Shown: in pieces, positions 24,066-36,873 of the stretch
How the letters are laid out: the number at the start of each line of letters is the position of its first letter
Numbering within the stretch: position 1 is the stretch's first letter
From: Polydactylus sextarius
Lineage: Eukaryota; Chordata; Actinopteri; Polynemidae
Direction: 5' to 3'
Length of the DNA stretch: 64,000 bases
NCBI GenBank assembly: GCA_016801845.1
Contig: CM028914.1
Coordinates: 19,729,272 to 19,793,271 of the forward strand
Notes under the pieces: generated by a model
Seen by the model: only the letters and a program-made list of their open reading frames with translations
Database searches by the model: none
What the model was told of the DNA's origin: nothing
Translations under genes and position numbers: made by a program

Positions 24066-24067
<2 letters not shown>

Positions 24068-24929
24068 CATATTGGTTGCTGGGGCTGGCAGAGATTTCAT
24101 TCTCCATCAGTCCCATCTCAAAGTTCATGTCTATCTCAGTTGGTTCTGTGATCACTCAAGGAGAAATTAAAGCACAGTAAATTCAGTGCAGCGGCTTCAA
24201 TAAGCTGCTACACGCATGCAATGTTTAATCACAGTGATTATATAATAATTCATGTGATTCTTAGCAGTGTGTTTACAGATGGAGAGAATGTAATTATTAA
24301 CCATCAAAACAATTTATTTTGTTTTATATATCACACTGTTAATTATCTTTGACTGGTTTCTAAATCATTTTACAGCTGTTTGCCATATTGTGATATTGAT
24401 ATTTGAGAAACATTTGTGTTCATTTTGTAATATTTCAGCCACTTCACCCAGGCTTTCTGGAGACACGGAAAAATCCACATCTGTTCACCAATGAATTGTT
24501 TCAAGTAGCCTATGTAAAGATTAGACGTTAACACAGTGGTAGCAAACCTTAATTTTAAATAATGTTCTAGGTTTAATTAGTTAAGTCATTTATTTGTGTA
24601 AAGAGTAGCCATTTATTGTTTGTATCCTGCCGATGTTAACATTGTAGAACAGAAGCGTTATGATTTGTGTGATACTATGTCATTATTGTTGCGCAGACAA
24701 ACACTACCGCACTACTACCTCCCCGTGGTAATGTAACGACCGATGCAAATAACGCCTGTCCTCTGCTTGAACTTTCCCCCGGGTGCACACTGGAGGATGT
24801 CAATCATCCACAGTGTCTACAACATATGAAATACTGCAAGAGGAGGACAGAATAAAAAGTCAGACATTTCCCAGAGAGAGAGAGAAAAAAAAAACAGGAC
24901 AAAATGCATGACTGGAAAGCCTCCTTAAA
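24066..24929. other. noncoding stretch
   Basis: AT-rich with a short GA/A-rich patch near 24876-24895. No gene or transposon recognised. Confidence 0.5.
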
Positions 24930-25320
24930 AGGATTGCATTATAAACACAGCCGTTTCCCTCAGCAAGAAAAATCTTATACTGAGCCAGAGTTGCATAATA
25001 AGGCAAACAGACTGGAGGCTACATATTTACACAAACAGGGGTCATAAAACCAGCCCTCCTGAGTCATTTGTGCTCAGGGCAAAGTGCTCTCAAGGAAAGA
25101 GATTTATTTAGCTTCATTATGTTTGCATGGCGAGGCTGGTGCAGCCATCATTTCTATTAGACACTTTTCTGGCCCATTAAACCTCATTACATATTGATCC
25201 CGTTCCTCAGGATGATAATGTTCCATTTATTTCCATTGGTTCCACTTCCACCTTTTTATGCTTTCATTATTCATAAGTGTCATTGAGTCCAGTGGAGAAA
25301 CACGCAGCTGTTTTTAGGTT
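24930..25320. promoter_or_regulatory. candidate conserved noncoding element
   Basis: Nearly 400 bp without simple repeats or transposon signals, with evenly spaced AT-rich homeodomain-like cores such as CCATTAAACCTCATTAC, TTTAGCTTCATTATG and TTTCATTATTCATAAG. The texture is like vertebrate developmental CNEs. There is no coding frame of interest. Inference only. Confidence 0.28.
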
Positions 25321-27770
25321 ACGTGACAGTTCCTGCTGTCAGGCGTAGTCGTCATCCTAACTGTAACAACAATAAACACATTTTGGATCAGACTTGACAT
25401 GCAAGTAAACATCTGCAGAGTGTTCACCACCCATCTCAATGAGTGCTTTGTTGACTTTAACTTGTCCAGCAGTCATCTCCAAACCAGCTATAAAACTGAA
25501 TTAATACCTACATAGCTCCTCTGCCCATAAAGTCATGGTAATGATGATGGTAATGCTCACACTTAGTGTTTTCTATCATCCTTTCCTCAGATTGAAGGAG
25601 GCTTTCTGATGCAACATGAAGAGGCAATTCTGAGTTGAAGTGATGCTCATGTCAGGCTGGAGGTTGTTATATTGTCATTTTATTTTACTCACTTCTTGGA
25701 TACTTATTTGGATGATTGGGCCCAATGAAAGCACACTTCTTTATTTTTATTCTAAACCCCTCTCATTTTTTTCTGCAGAATTTGTTTGTATGAGTTTTCC
25801 AAGTCGGATTAACTGCACAGACTAGTCATAACCCTCTCATTTCAGCCTGATGAAAGCCACCTGTTCATGAAGAGGTAGAGTCTTGTGTGATTTCATCAGT
25901 AGCACAAATATAATAGTATTTTACATAAAAGCTACTCTGCTACATACATGGAATCTTTTTTCTTTCGCTACCATCACTCTATCACCAGAGATGAAGAACT
26001 TCATAAGTGGAGTTTCAAGTTCTGCTCAACAGATGAAAACATAAAGGTGAAGGAATGTTTGAGTGTAGCCACTGGATTGTTTTTGAAGTATTTCACAATC
26101 CACAAATATTCAGCCTTAACAGCCGATAGAAGAACTTCTTCCAGAGAGCCAGCTGTGCTACTATCACCACCGACAGCTGGACTCAAGTAAAAGAGCCATA
26201 TGTTCAGAGCTTACCTGCTAGTAATACTGCCTCTCTGACCTTTCCCCAAGCCCTCTGCTTTTATAAACTACAACTGCATGTGTCCACAGACAACCACAAT
26301 AAGCCTTTCATTCACGTCCTGATTGTCTATATAATTGCATGGTCTGAACACATTGTTAACAGTTGTTGCAGTGTTAGCAGTCTTTTGAGGGAACCCACAA
26401 TCAAGTGAGAGTGGTTGAAAAGTTGTCTGTGACTTGGACAGGAGGCAGTTGAGAGGATGTGCCAGGCAAGAATATACTGTGCAACAAAAACATCTATACA
26501 TAGATAGACCTAGATTAAGATCTTGAGGAAGCAGCTGATGGAGCCTTTGTGTTGCCACCCCAACATTTTTCATTAAAGTCCTAAACAAAAACAAATGTTA
26601 ATCAGTGATTATGATGACGAAGTCAAACAGAGCATTCATTTTTGCATTAGGTTTTCTTTTTTTTTTAATATGTCAAACAAGCATTTTCCCTGTTTAATTA
26701 TGGTTTCTTCACTTGAGCTCTGGAGAAAATGTTTGCACATATGAAAAAAAAAAATGTAAATGTATGCACACATGCTGTATCGTCAATGTCTGGTGCATAC
26801 TTATAGTCACTGTAATTACAGCATCTTATTTCCATGTAAACACCTGACCTTTTTTTACTGAGATGCCGCTCATCTTTACCCTGCGTGGAAGTTGCTTTAC
26901 ATATTATCACATTCTGCTCAGACATGCTCCCATCTGTAAGCTGGGAGTGCAGGTCATTCTTGATGTACATTTGCATATTTACATGTGCTCAATGTGCTGA
27001 TTGAACAATAACCATCCTGCCAGCTGTGAAATTCATTGTACATACATACATACATGGCTTTATTTATTATGTTTCTATCTGCGCCTCCGCATCCTGCCAT
27101 AGCGATTTAAACCCAGTCTCTGATTTATTTGATTGTTCTGTTTTCTGCACTTCTGCTGCTGCAAGGATGCAATTTCCCTGTGGGTATCATTAAAGTTTTA
27201 TCTCATCCCTTCTTACATAAACCTGTTTTAGCCTCCTCCCCTCCTCTTTTTAAGCCACCCTCTGCCTGTCCCACTCAAAGAACTGCATCATCATTGCCTC
27301 TTGTAAAGCTTTGCACAGATGCAGCTTTACAGCTTACGAGCACTTTAAAAGTACTTTTTAGGAAATCACAACAGCTGAATAAACTGACACCTTTTTGCAT
27401 TTGGATTTTCTCTGGATTGTTTTAAACTTGCAAAATAAAATGTGTTGTCCTTTATACCTGCTACCCCATGTAGGAAGGACAGCTGAGTACAATCTCCAAT
27501 CCAGTGCTAAACTAAAAATTCAGTATTGCCAAAATAGAGTTTCGACAGCAAAAAATACTTGAATACTAGTTTGAGGTTTGTGTTGCCTGTACTCTGCCTC
27601 GGTTGTACCAGCTGTGTAGTTTCCTTCTGGGCTGTCAACTCACTTCACCCTCAGCCTTTGTTGTTTGTCTGCTGCATGATCAGCTGCCTATGAAACAGCG
27701 TGCAGTGATGTTCATGTGCATGGCAGGGACATGAACACAGTGACAACCCCTCAGTGGTCCTTCTCGCTGT
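25321..27770. other. noncoding stretch, no gene recognised
   Basis: Open frames up to 108 codons (26268-26594, minus) show no domain. A short (CATA)n patch lies near 27041-27055. No transposon ends recognised. Confidence 0.5.
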
Positions 27771-27774
27771 CGCA

Positions 27775-27960
27775 GTGGTGAGGTCTGTGTCTGAGGCCAC
27801 CTGGCTTCCCTCGGGGGACGTAATTTATGATGCTAATGAAATGTGAGCATGCCTAGGCCATCGGAAAGCAAGTGATGAATCTCTCGCGCTGAGCTCGTCA
27901 TCCATCACAGAAGTCCCCCCTGCCTGTAGAAGCCTACAGGAAGCCCGAGCCTGTTCTTTT
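27775..27960. promoter_or_regulatory. candidate conserved noncoding element
   Basis: Mixed-composition segment with GTAATTTATGATGCTAATGA next to GAGCATGCCTAGGCC and a palindromic CCTGTAGAAGCCTACAGG. It is free of simple repeats. Texture suggests a CNE. No direct proof. Confidence 0.27.
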
Positions 27961-28856
27961 CTGATTAATGTTTAGACTGATGCACCTCCAAGATTATCTC
28001 TTTTGATCGTGTCATTTCTTTGTTATTGCTGCTGCAGGCTTTCTCCGATTAGATCATGGACTCTGGGCTCTATTTTAATACAAAGTCATTGTTAGAAATA
28101 TTTGCCTTTGCCTAAAGAGGAACTAAATCATCAAGCAGAATAACACATCTACTGCTGCACTGCAGATGTTCTGTGGAGTCAGAGCTGCAGCAGATTTCCC
28201 TTGTTGCCATTGCCTTATTTAACCTTGCTTATTTTCCATTAGAAAAAAGTTTAGTCACATGCCATTTGTGCCAGATAAGTTCTTTTGTTTAAATGCAGAT
28301 TGGATCCATTTATTTTCACTCAAAGACAGAACATTCGAACAGACAGTGGGGATTTTTGCAATTACATTTATCTGAGAATGTTCGTCGCTTTTTACACTGA
28401 AAAGTAATTTTGGTCAGTGGAGATTTGCAATCACTGCTACAGCTGCTGAATTTAAACAGTCTTTTAGCTGTGTTTATTAAAGCCCAGCAGTGTTTATCTG
28501 TGGGAAAGAAGTTATACCCTCTAGAATGACTGCCTTAATAAAGGTGCTTCAAATATATGCAAATATATACCCCTCCCTCGCCTTCTGTCCTTGTCCGTCT
28601 GTCCATGAAATGAAATAAAATTTTTCATACAAGAAAGGATATAAAAACAGATTCCAGATAGCTTTGTGGGTCAGACTTAGGTTGATATTTGCATTGCAAT
28701 CATCATCACCACGTTTGCAATGAAACATTATTTATATGTCATTATACATTTATTTATGATAAACCAACAAATCCTTTAATTGTTTGTAAGAAAACAGTGC
28801 CGCTAATAGTAACAGTGATCTTCACACTGCCTCTCTGGGCACAGAGATGATGTCAG
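27961..28856. other. noncoding stretch
   Basis: No gene, repeat family or RNA recognised. Confidence 0.5.
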
Positions 28857-28940
28857 TCAGTTGGTCCACCGCTCTGGGCTGAAATATCTCAGACGCTGCT
28901 GCAGAGATTGTCATAAAATTTGGTACCGGCATTCATATCG
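28857..28940 (+). repeat. fragment of dispersed teleost repeat (sense)
   Basis: The sequence GTTGGTCCACCGCTCTGGGCTG, AAATATCTCAGACG, then TGTCATAAAATTTGGTACCGGCATTCAT, corresponds to the opening of the dispersed repeat seen more completely at 44010-44400. It ends abruptly afterwards. Confidence 0.55.
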
Positions 28941-29640
28941 TTGTTGGGTTGCCATGGCAGCAACGGTTTGGTCGAAATTTTCATTAGTCAAATACTTATG
29001 GAATCGCCGTCAGACTAAAAATTGATGTTCTAAGCATGTGTGCATGTATTGTTAATATTTAGCTCTGCTTCATTCACTGCTGTGCTCATGTAACAGAGAA
29101 TACTGTGACTCAGATCCTCAGACATAAGGGTCCTTTTTTGAATTTAAGAGATTGGAAGTCTGAGAGATTGGAAACTAACATTTATATTCATGATTGAATT
29201 TAATGACGTTTTAAGAAATAAAAATAAAAAAAGAAAAGAGAGAGCCTCCTCAGGTCAAAGTACAATTTAACCTCAAAAACATTTTTGGGTTTAACAAATG
29301 TAATGAACAGTATGGTTTTAATATTATGACAGATTGCTGCATCTCCTAACTTTTTTTAACCTTTTAAACTTTTTCTGACTTGATTTCACAAATTTTACTA
29401 AAGGTTTTTGGTCAGTTTTTCATCTAATAATATCATCAAATCACACTTGTGTTCAATTCATGAAATAGTCTTTCATAGATGTGATTCGTTTTTTCTGCAT
29501 TAACTCTAAAGTGATGATAATAAGACACAAAAATGATGAGTTGATGAACTAAAAATGAAACGCAGATAAAATCAAAGGCAAAGAAGCCACCAACAGAGAC
29601 TGTGCCCACCAACATAAATTAAATAGTATTTTCAACCTTT
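28941..29640. other. noncoding stretch
   Basis: AT-rich with an A-rich patch near 29219-29240. Nothing recognised. Confidence 0.5.
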
Positions 29641-29665
29641 GTGTGTGTGTGTGTGTGTGTGTGTG
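29641..29665. repeat. (GT)12 microsatellite
   Basis: Perfect GT tract of 25 bases. Confidence 0.93.
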
Positions 29666-29719
29666 CAGTGATCAGATCACTGCAGTGTTTGCATAATTAG
29701 ATAAGAGTTGTGAACTAGT

Positions 29720-30060
29720 TAGACTAGCACTGGAACGTCCCCCTCCTCACATCAGTGGTTATGGTTATCGGAGCAGCTCTGTCCCAGTTCCCTCCAGCAC
29801 ACAGTGGTCTCTGTAGTGAGTCCGCATGAAACAAGCCTGCCAAGACGCCCTCCTCCACCCCTGTCGCCTCCCCGCCGCTGTCATCTCCAATAGCTTTCCA
29901 CCTTGCCGTGATGAAGTGTCGGGCTCTGCCCCCGTTGCCCTCCCTTCTCGCATGCAGACTGGTGAGCCAGCAGAGTAGAGAAAACAGGCACAGCTGGTGT
30001 GAGACATGAGGAAACACTCTCTGCACCCACTATGGATGATATGTTTCTGGGCTGCACAGC
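29720..30060. other. locally GC-richer segment of unknown nature
   Basis: This is the most GC-rich few hundred bases of the window, with several CpGs and two overlapping open frames of about 100 codons on the minus strand. They share no feature with a known protein family and the two frames compete, so coding is unlikely. It could be a small CpG-containing regulatory element or a single exon I cannot recognise. Confidence 0.3.
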
Positions 30061-33000
30061 ATAAAAAGTAAACCACTTCTAAATTAATTAGCTGCAGTCA
30101 GAATGGTAATTAGTTTGAAAGTGCCAGGGATTTACTTTGTGTGAGATAAACGAGGGGAGGGAGGGGGCACAGAGTAAAAAGAAGAGGAGTCTGTGACAAG
30201 CACCTCTGTTAATTCCTCACTTCTCCCTCAGACAGTGCTATGTGTTTGTCCTTAAATAACATCAGCAATTTTTATCATCTTCTCCTTCCCCATCTTGTTG
30301 CACCACTCACCCATTTAATTTAAGAATGTGTGACATGAGAAAGATGAGAGTCATTCTTATGTCGCAAACTCTTAAATTCTTTGTATCTACTCACTTACCT
30401 ATGCTAATATTGTTTCTGAATATATAACGACCTTGAAGCTGACACCAATTAAACAGAGTGAGAAGAAAGTGAAACACTCTTTTCTCCTGTAAACAAATTT
30501 TAATGAATTCCTGTGGAAATGAGACGTGAAGGGGGAGGAAAAAAAAAAAACACCCATCAGAGAATCTTGTTTGTCGATAATGTAAGCATGTGTAGTGTTA
30601 AAGAACACCGCTGATGCAGTGAAAGAAATAATTGAACATGAGGCGTTTGGAGTGTTATTATGCTGTTGTTAGAAATCGACAAAAAAAAAATGAAGACAAG
30701 AATTAACTACACCTTAGATCATTTTTGGTTTAAACCCTGGGTTCTCCAGAGTGTGAACAACTGAGAAACTGAGCTGTTTGTGTTGTGTGGGATGAAGTGC
30801 TACATGTAGACAATTTGCGAACTAAGCCTTGTTGACCAGATTCTTTCTTGTTATTTTATTTCTGTTCCATTTGGTAGAAAAGGGTTGTTTATTCCCACAT
30901 CACCCCCCCTCAATAGAGGGGCTCATGCTGTCTGTCAGACAAATGTGCATTTCTGCCGTACGAGTGCTTACATAGAGTTTTTACTGACAATGACTTGTGG
31001 CATAACTCCATTTTACAGCAGTCAACCTCAGTTTGTCACCTTGTACAGAAGGAAAATGTAAATGTGAGAAGTAAGCTCCATGCTGACACATTCATAACCA
31101 CTTCAGATTTGAATAGCCCTTTTCCCGAAACACATGATTTAACAGTTACTATACAGCTTACACAACCAGTTTTATTCTTATTCCCTCCATCCCACACGCC
31201 TTTATTTCTCACAACAGCTGAAGCCATACAGTAATCATTGTAGTTACCTCCAATTTATGCATCTGTAAGGATTTTTAATATAAAGCCTGCCAATATTTTC
31301 ATTTTGCAAATGTTTGTGTGCAAATCATCAGTAGGTGTAATAGCTGACCATGTGTGGATAAGAATCCATATTCATCAAACCATGGTTAGTGTTGTTTACA
31401 CTGACAGCAGGGGTGGAACTAATATGATTATTTGTATATGCATAGATAATTCAGTCTGAACAGAATATCAGACAATATCAGAGGAGAGATCATATAGACA
31501 GGCTTTCCTTATAATCCACAGCTATGGATGATTATTGCTTGATTAATTGTACATCTTCTATATAACTGTTACTTCAGGTGATGGTTGTCTGTGGATGGTT
31601 GCAGGTTTGATAACCAGGCATTCAGTGAGGTTTGTCCTTAATAACCTAGGCTACTCCCCCACCACCCACAATGTAATCTATATCTCTGTCGTGTCATATA
31701 ACTGAACCACATATCCCTGCATATAAACCTTACTATCTAACTGGTGATGATCTCTTTTTATGAGCTTTTGGCAGGAACCCTGAAGATGAGAACGAACAGG
31801 CTGACAGGGTTGGACAGTTGATGTTGCTTTGCTCGTTTCTGGTGTCTCTGCAGCTTTGCTTGTGTGGCAGGCTAGCAGCTACTAGAGATTTTTTTTGAAG
31901 TTGTAGAGTCAAGCAGTGCTTTTTCCAATGTCAGCAAACAGCTTTAACTGTCTTAGAATTTTTGCCATCTACAGTGAAGACCCCAGAATAATATGACACT
32001 CATCTCAAGTGTTTCACTGTTGTGATTATATGTTGTCTTGGCAACATAGTTCAAACTGTTAATGACTGTAAATTATGATTTTGACCACATTAATGTTGAA
32101 ATTTTGATCCTGTATTCAAATGTCTAATCAAATTCTAATGTTCAAATAGAAAGTGACAGGCTTGAGTTTAATGGCTGGAGTCTTCTAACCCACAGTCAGT
32201 TGACCTTATTTGACTCAATCATCTGTCAGTTTTGTACTGTCACGCTTACAGGGATCTTGTCCAAACTACATTCACTTATAAAATGTTATGACAACCTTAA
32301 ACTATGTCTGCAAGCAGCATCTGTAAATGATCTAATATTGTATGTCTTCCTCTTATGTTGCCAGTGTGAAACCAGGCAAATGTCAACACAGATGTCATGT
32401 GACAAAGGGCCAACGTAGACCTACAAACAAACCATCACATCCATTACTAACATTACCATAGCACACATCCAACATGTCGAAATATTATGTTTCACAGCTC
32501 ATTTGTGCAGACTGTTTTTGGTCATGCTCCATGTCCAGTGTTACACAGATATGATGCGTCCTGGAGTCATAAGGACTCCTGTAATGGAAACAGATTTTTG
32601 TTCAGGCTCACCCTACATGGCTTAGAGGCTGTAATGCCACATTGCAGAGTACCTGTATCTAGAAATCCACTCAAAGCTGAGCAGCAAGCCCTCATGTGGT
32701 CAGCGTGATTACACTAATACGATTAGCCAATGCTTTACTATCCTGTCTGGATTAGAATGTCGGCTAGCTGAGTCGAGAGAAACATATTTTAGACCTTAGT
32801 GATTTAAGAGATTACCAGCTTCAGTCTAAACACACCCTCCTCCACGCACCCCTCCACACACACACATATGCATGTTGACATGCAGACATCACTGCAGAGT
32901 ATATGCAGACCAGTGTAATACATTTACCGTATATCTCTGATGGTTGGCAGTGGATGGGGGCATCCCATCGTTCCATTGGTACTTCATGCTGTTTGTTTGG

Positions 33001-33204
33001 CGCTTTGCTACGCTTGTTTACTCTGAGATAATGTGCAATATTCTTGTTTTTCTTGGTTTTGGCAATGGCTTTGTTGTTAATCTGTTCTTGATATAGGAAT
33101 GTTTTGCAGCTACCATCTGCAGAATTTTTGTTTAACTGTAGGTTTTCCTGCTGTTTTACTTTTTCCTAAAACAAAAAGCTGTGTGTGTTTAAATCAACAA
33201 ATAA
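30061..33204. other. noncoding stretch, no gene recognised
   Basis: Short A or C tracts occur near 30540 and 30903. Short open frames on both strands have no family resemblance. No transposon ends seen. Confidence 0.5.
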
Positions 33205-33495
33205 AATTATTAGCGCTTCAACCAATTATTGTTTCTCTTATCAGTCGACTGTATTAAACATCAGTAAGAAATATCATCATTTTTTCTTATCATTTCTTGG
33301 GAGAGAAAGTGTCTTCCAAGCAATTATGAAAATTAAATTCAATTAAATGTGTTTTTTTTTTTTTTCTCATCCAACAAACCACAGCCAAAGATACAAAGAT
33401 ATTAAGCTGGACGTTTGACATTTAAAGAGAAAAATGACTGAAGCAATTCATTGATTATCAATCTATCAATTATTTCATAAACTGTTCTGCACAAA
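33205..33495 (+). mobile_element. hAT-like miniature transposon remnant
   Basis: The left end TTAGCGCTTCAACCAATTATTG resembles the 'TTAGGGCTGCAACTAAT' start of a very common fish nonautonomous element usually placed in the hAT superfamily. The interior has the family's CATCCAACAAACCACAGCC AAAGAT block (33370-33393) and the typical close TGACTGAAGCAATTCATTGATTATCAATC (33435 on). The extreme right end is eroded, so no target duplication can be read. Noncoding; the superfamily placement is from memory. Confidence 0.55.
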
Positions 33496-34821
33496 AATGC
33501 ATTTATGTCTATGACAAAAAAAATTTAGTTTGAGGACATGTTTATTTCATGGGAAAAAAGCCCAGTTGTGTTCTACATCATCACAGTTTGCATGCTGCCT
33601 CTACACATGTAGTAGAGGACACAGACTCCACAGACTTATTCCCTGCTCCTGCCATCGCTGTGAGGAGGTGGTGGTGATGTGAAGGTGGTGTGTACTCCCT
33701 TCTCACCCCTTCTCTTATACTGCTGCCTCGATCCAGCTGAGTACAAACCTGCTGATTATTGGCCTGGGCTGTGGCTAAGAGAAAGTGACAGTGCGATGAG
33801 TTCTAAACAACATGCAGCATTCTAGGCTAATGCCTGTATTTGTAGCCCAGCGGGCCGACCCATAACACTTACCATTTAATAAACAACAGCCTGCAGGGAG
33901 CCCTGGGCCTATTCATCCTCCAGCAGCTTTCTGCTGAACACACAGCACTCTGCTGGAAGCTGGAGCAGACCAGCCAGCTGTGAACTTCCCATCACCACAG
34001 ACACACTAACAGCTCTACACTACACTGGCTGGAGTGTCAACGTTGTAGCTTACAGCATGTCTATGTGTGCAGTCACATGTGCAACATGTGTCTGGACTTG
34101 ACACCTGAGACTGACTTTTTGTTTACTTTAGTCATGAATGCACCAGCGAATACATTTACATGTACACACTGACCTGTCTGTTGAGTTAAGCTGCTTATGT
34201 GAATGTCTGACCTCTGACCTCTTGTTTGCATGAATAAACAAACTGAATATGATATGCATCCTGCCTGCTGTGCAGTGTGAGACTCATGCCAAGACACTCA
34301 TGTTTAATCTGATGCTAGACCCTCTTCTAGTACACTTCTGTTGTGTGCCTTCTGGCAAACTAAAGCCAAGACGCCATATGAGTTTATTTGTTTTTTTCCT
34401 TCTTTTTTTTGAAGAGTGTCTTTGCCATCTGCACCTGGCTTACTGTAGTACGAACTCCTCAATCTGTCTCTCTAGCTTGTAACTCCTCCAGAGTTGTCAC
34501 CAGTCTCCTTGTGGCCTCACCCACTTGTCTCCTTCGTGCATGCTCACTCAGCCTGCACTTGGCAGATTTACATCTGCACCGAACTCTATCAAAGTCTTAA
34601 CAACTAATTTAACTGTACTCCCAGGGAAGTTCAGTGACATTGAAATGTTCTTGTATCCGCCTCGCGATGCATTTCAATCACCTTTTTTATTGAGTTGCCC
34701 TGAACATTTCTTTCTGTCTTTGTGGTTTACATTTCACCACAGTATCACATCATATTTAGTCATGTTTCCATCATGCTTCCATCCAAAGCACCTTAAATGT
34801 AAAACTTACCCACCATTGTAA
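33496..34821. other. noncoding stretch with a repeat-poor island
   Basis: The island at about 33765-33940 is mixed in composition and lacks simple repeats, with TGATTATTGGCC and CATTTAATAAACAAC cores, so it is a weak CNE candidate. Open frames of 70-98 codons at 34249-34821 overlap one another and show no family. Confidence 0.45.
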
Positions 34822-34945
34822 CAGCCATCCAGGGCAATATGGGGTTCAGTTTTTTGTCCAAGGTCTCTTGGACATGGAGAACAAAGGAGCTGGGAATCAA
34901 ACCACTGACTTTCCAGTTTGTCTCTGCAGCTCAGGACTCACCAGA
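34822..34945 (-). repeat. tRNA-derived SINE copy (antisense)
   Basis: Read on the minus strand, a tRNA-like head runs from GGTGAGTCCTGAGCTGCAGAG (box A region) to GTCAGTGGTTTGATTCCCAG (box B, one change from the consensus GGTTCGANTCC). A body with CCATGTCCAAGAGACCTTGGAC and ACTGAACCCC follows. This is the layout of a common teleost tRNA-derived SINE transcribed by RNA polymerase III. The body matches the plus-strand fragment at 5659-5713. Box A is degraded and no tail repeat or target duplication is clear, so it is probably inactive. Confidence 0.65.
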
Positions 34946-36873
34946 TATGACTGTAACCTCTGGCTAATGTAACATCTAAAATCAGTCAACTGCTGTGATG
35001 ACCTGGGCATGTCCCATTAAAGAGGCTGAATAAGGTTGAAAACAACAATTTACAACCGATAAAAGGACAAAATCCCCATATAACTGTGTCAGTATATACA
35101 TTTTCTTCTTGTAGAGATGTATTTTTATCCTCCTCTGTGGGGAGGTGAATATGTTCCTTTATTATTCTTACTCTTATAAGTATATGTTTCATATCAAAAC
35201 ATTTCATAATGGAGTATTGTGTGCCACTAAAATAAAGGTGCAACTAATTAATTTGTTAACATGTTGTTTAATTATTGTTCTGTTGCTCTTCACAGAAGTT
35301 GACTTCATTTTGTATGTCCACTGGTGGAAAAGATATTAACATCACAATAGCATGAAACAAAGAAAACCTGGTAAATTGTCACATTTCAGAAAGCTGTAGA
35401 AGTCTGAGTTTGCCATTAAAACCAAATGTCAAAACAGAAAGGTGCCTCAGTGGCAGAATAGCCTGTTTATTGTCTTCACTTAAGTGGTTGTTCTGAATCC
35501 CTGCTCTGACATTTACGTGCTTTGATGCGAACTGTGTCAGATAGGTAACTGTTAAGAATGTGCATGAAAACATGATCAGTGTTGCTCCCATTTGCTGTAG
35601 AATAAGTGATGGGGTGAATAGTGTGGCTATTTTTGGATACAATATGGTTTTCTTAAGGATGCGGCATGTTTCCATGGTTAAGCTGCCAGATGAGGCTCAG
35701 TTTTTCCTCAATCAGTATTCATAGCTCAGAGTCACCCTGGGATTCTCTTTTAGTCAACACCCATTTTCCCTGCACTGATGTCTCATCTCTCCTGCTGTCG
35801 TTGCTTGATGCCCCCTGTCTCTTTTCATCTATCCTCTGTTCTATTGCCCCGGGGCAACTCCTCTCTCCTAAGACAGAGACGTGATGGGTAGTGCTAGTGT
35901 GTAGAAGAGCGATGGTAGTTTTTACGACACCTCAGATGCAGAGTAAAAGCAGCTTGTCACACCAGGTACTTTCCCCCTCTCTAAAAGATGGCAGATTTGC
36001 TATCGCAAGCCTTTGTCTTCATATCAGAAGGAGAGATGGTGCTTGTCAAACACCCGGGAAAGGTTACAGGATGCTATTGTCTCTTTTCTAATCAATGCTA
36101 TGACAAGAAATCAAATTTTACAGCATAATTGTAATCATCTGCTACAGAACTACATGTTTTTTACTGCATGCTGACAGGCAGAGTTTGTCATCCCTTTATC
36201 CTGCCATTTATTCTCCTCTATTTTCTTTATTAAACTACCCGGGTAGATAAATGCTTTCTACTTCCATCTAGGCTAAAACTTGTTATATAAAAGCTGCTCT
36301 CTTTCACTCTCCCTAAGGCCCATTTCCTCCTCTTTTCTGAGGCTATTAGCAAGGATAAAGCACTACCAGGAAAAATCCTGCACCACCAAGACTTTGGGCC
36401 CATAATCCTCCACTTATGCATTGACAAGCCATCCCAAATACACAAAGCGTATTTTTCTCTGTACAAACCTAATCTACATGGAACTGAATTTCCTAATGCT
36501 TTTTACCCTCAGTTCTCTATCATGTTCTTTTTTCAGACTCAGGCATGACATCTTTGTTTGTTGCTGGAATTAGATTAAGGTCTTATCAGGTATAATCCTG
36601 CTTAGTTTCACCTTCGATGGAGGTGATGTCGGGGTTGGGACAGCAACAGCTGACTGTCAGTGACTGGGTCAATCAGCAGAAGTCTGGGTCAAGTCAGGGT
36701 AATATTGTCTACTCCATAGGCTTTCAATGACTGCTGCAGTTTACTTACACTCCTGCTGGTCCCTCACTGTGTAATTATACATATAATTAAAAGTATGACT
36801 GAGCCCTAGAAAAAGGCCAACATTACACTTAGTTAGAGTAGCCACAGTTGAACTTCCATCTTGGTGTTCCTTA
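34946..36873. other. noncoding stretch, no gene recognised
   Basis: Open frames up to 98 codons (35379-35675, minus) have no recognisable domain. No transposon ends seen until the Harbinger-like element. Confidence 0.5.
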
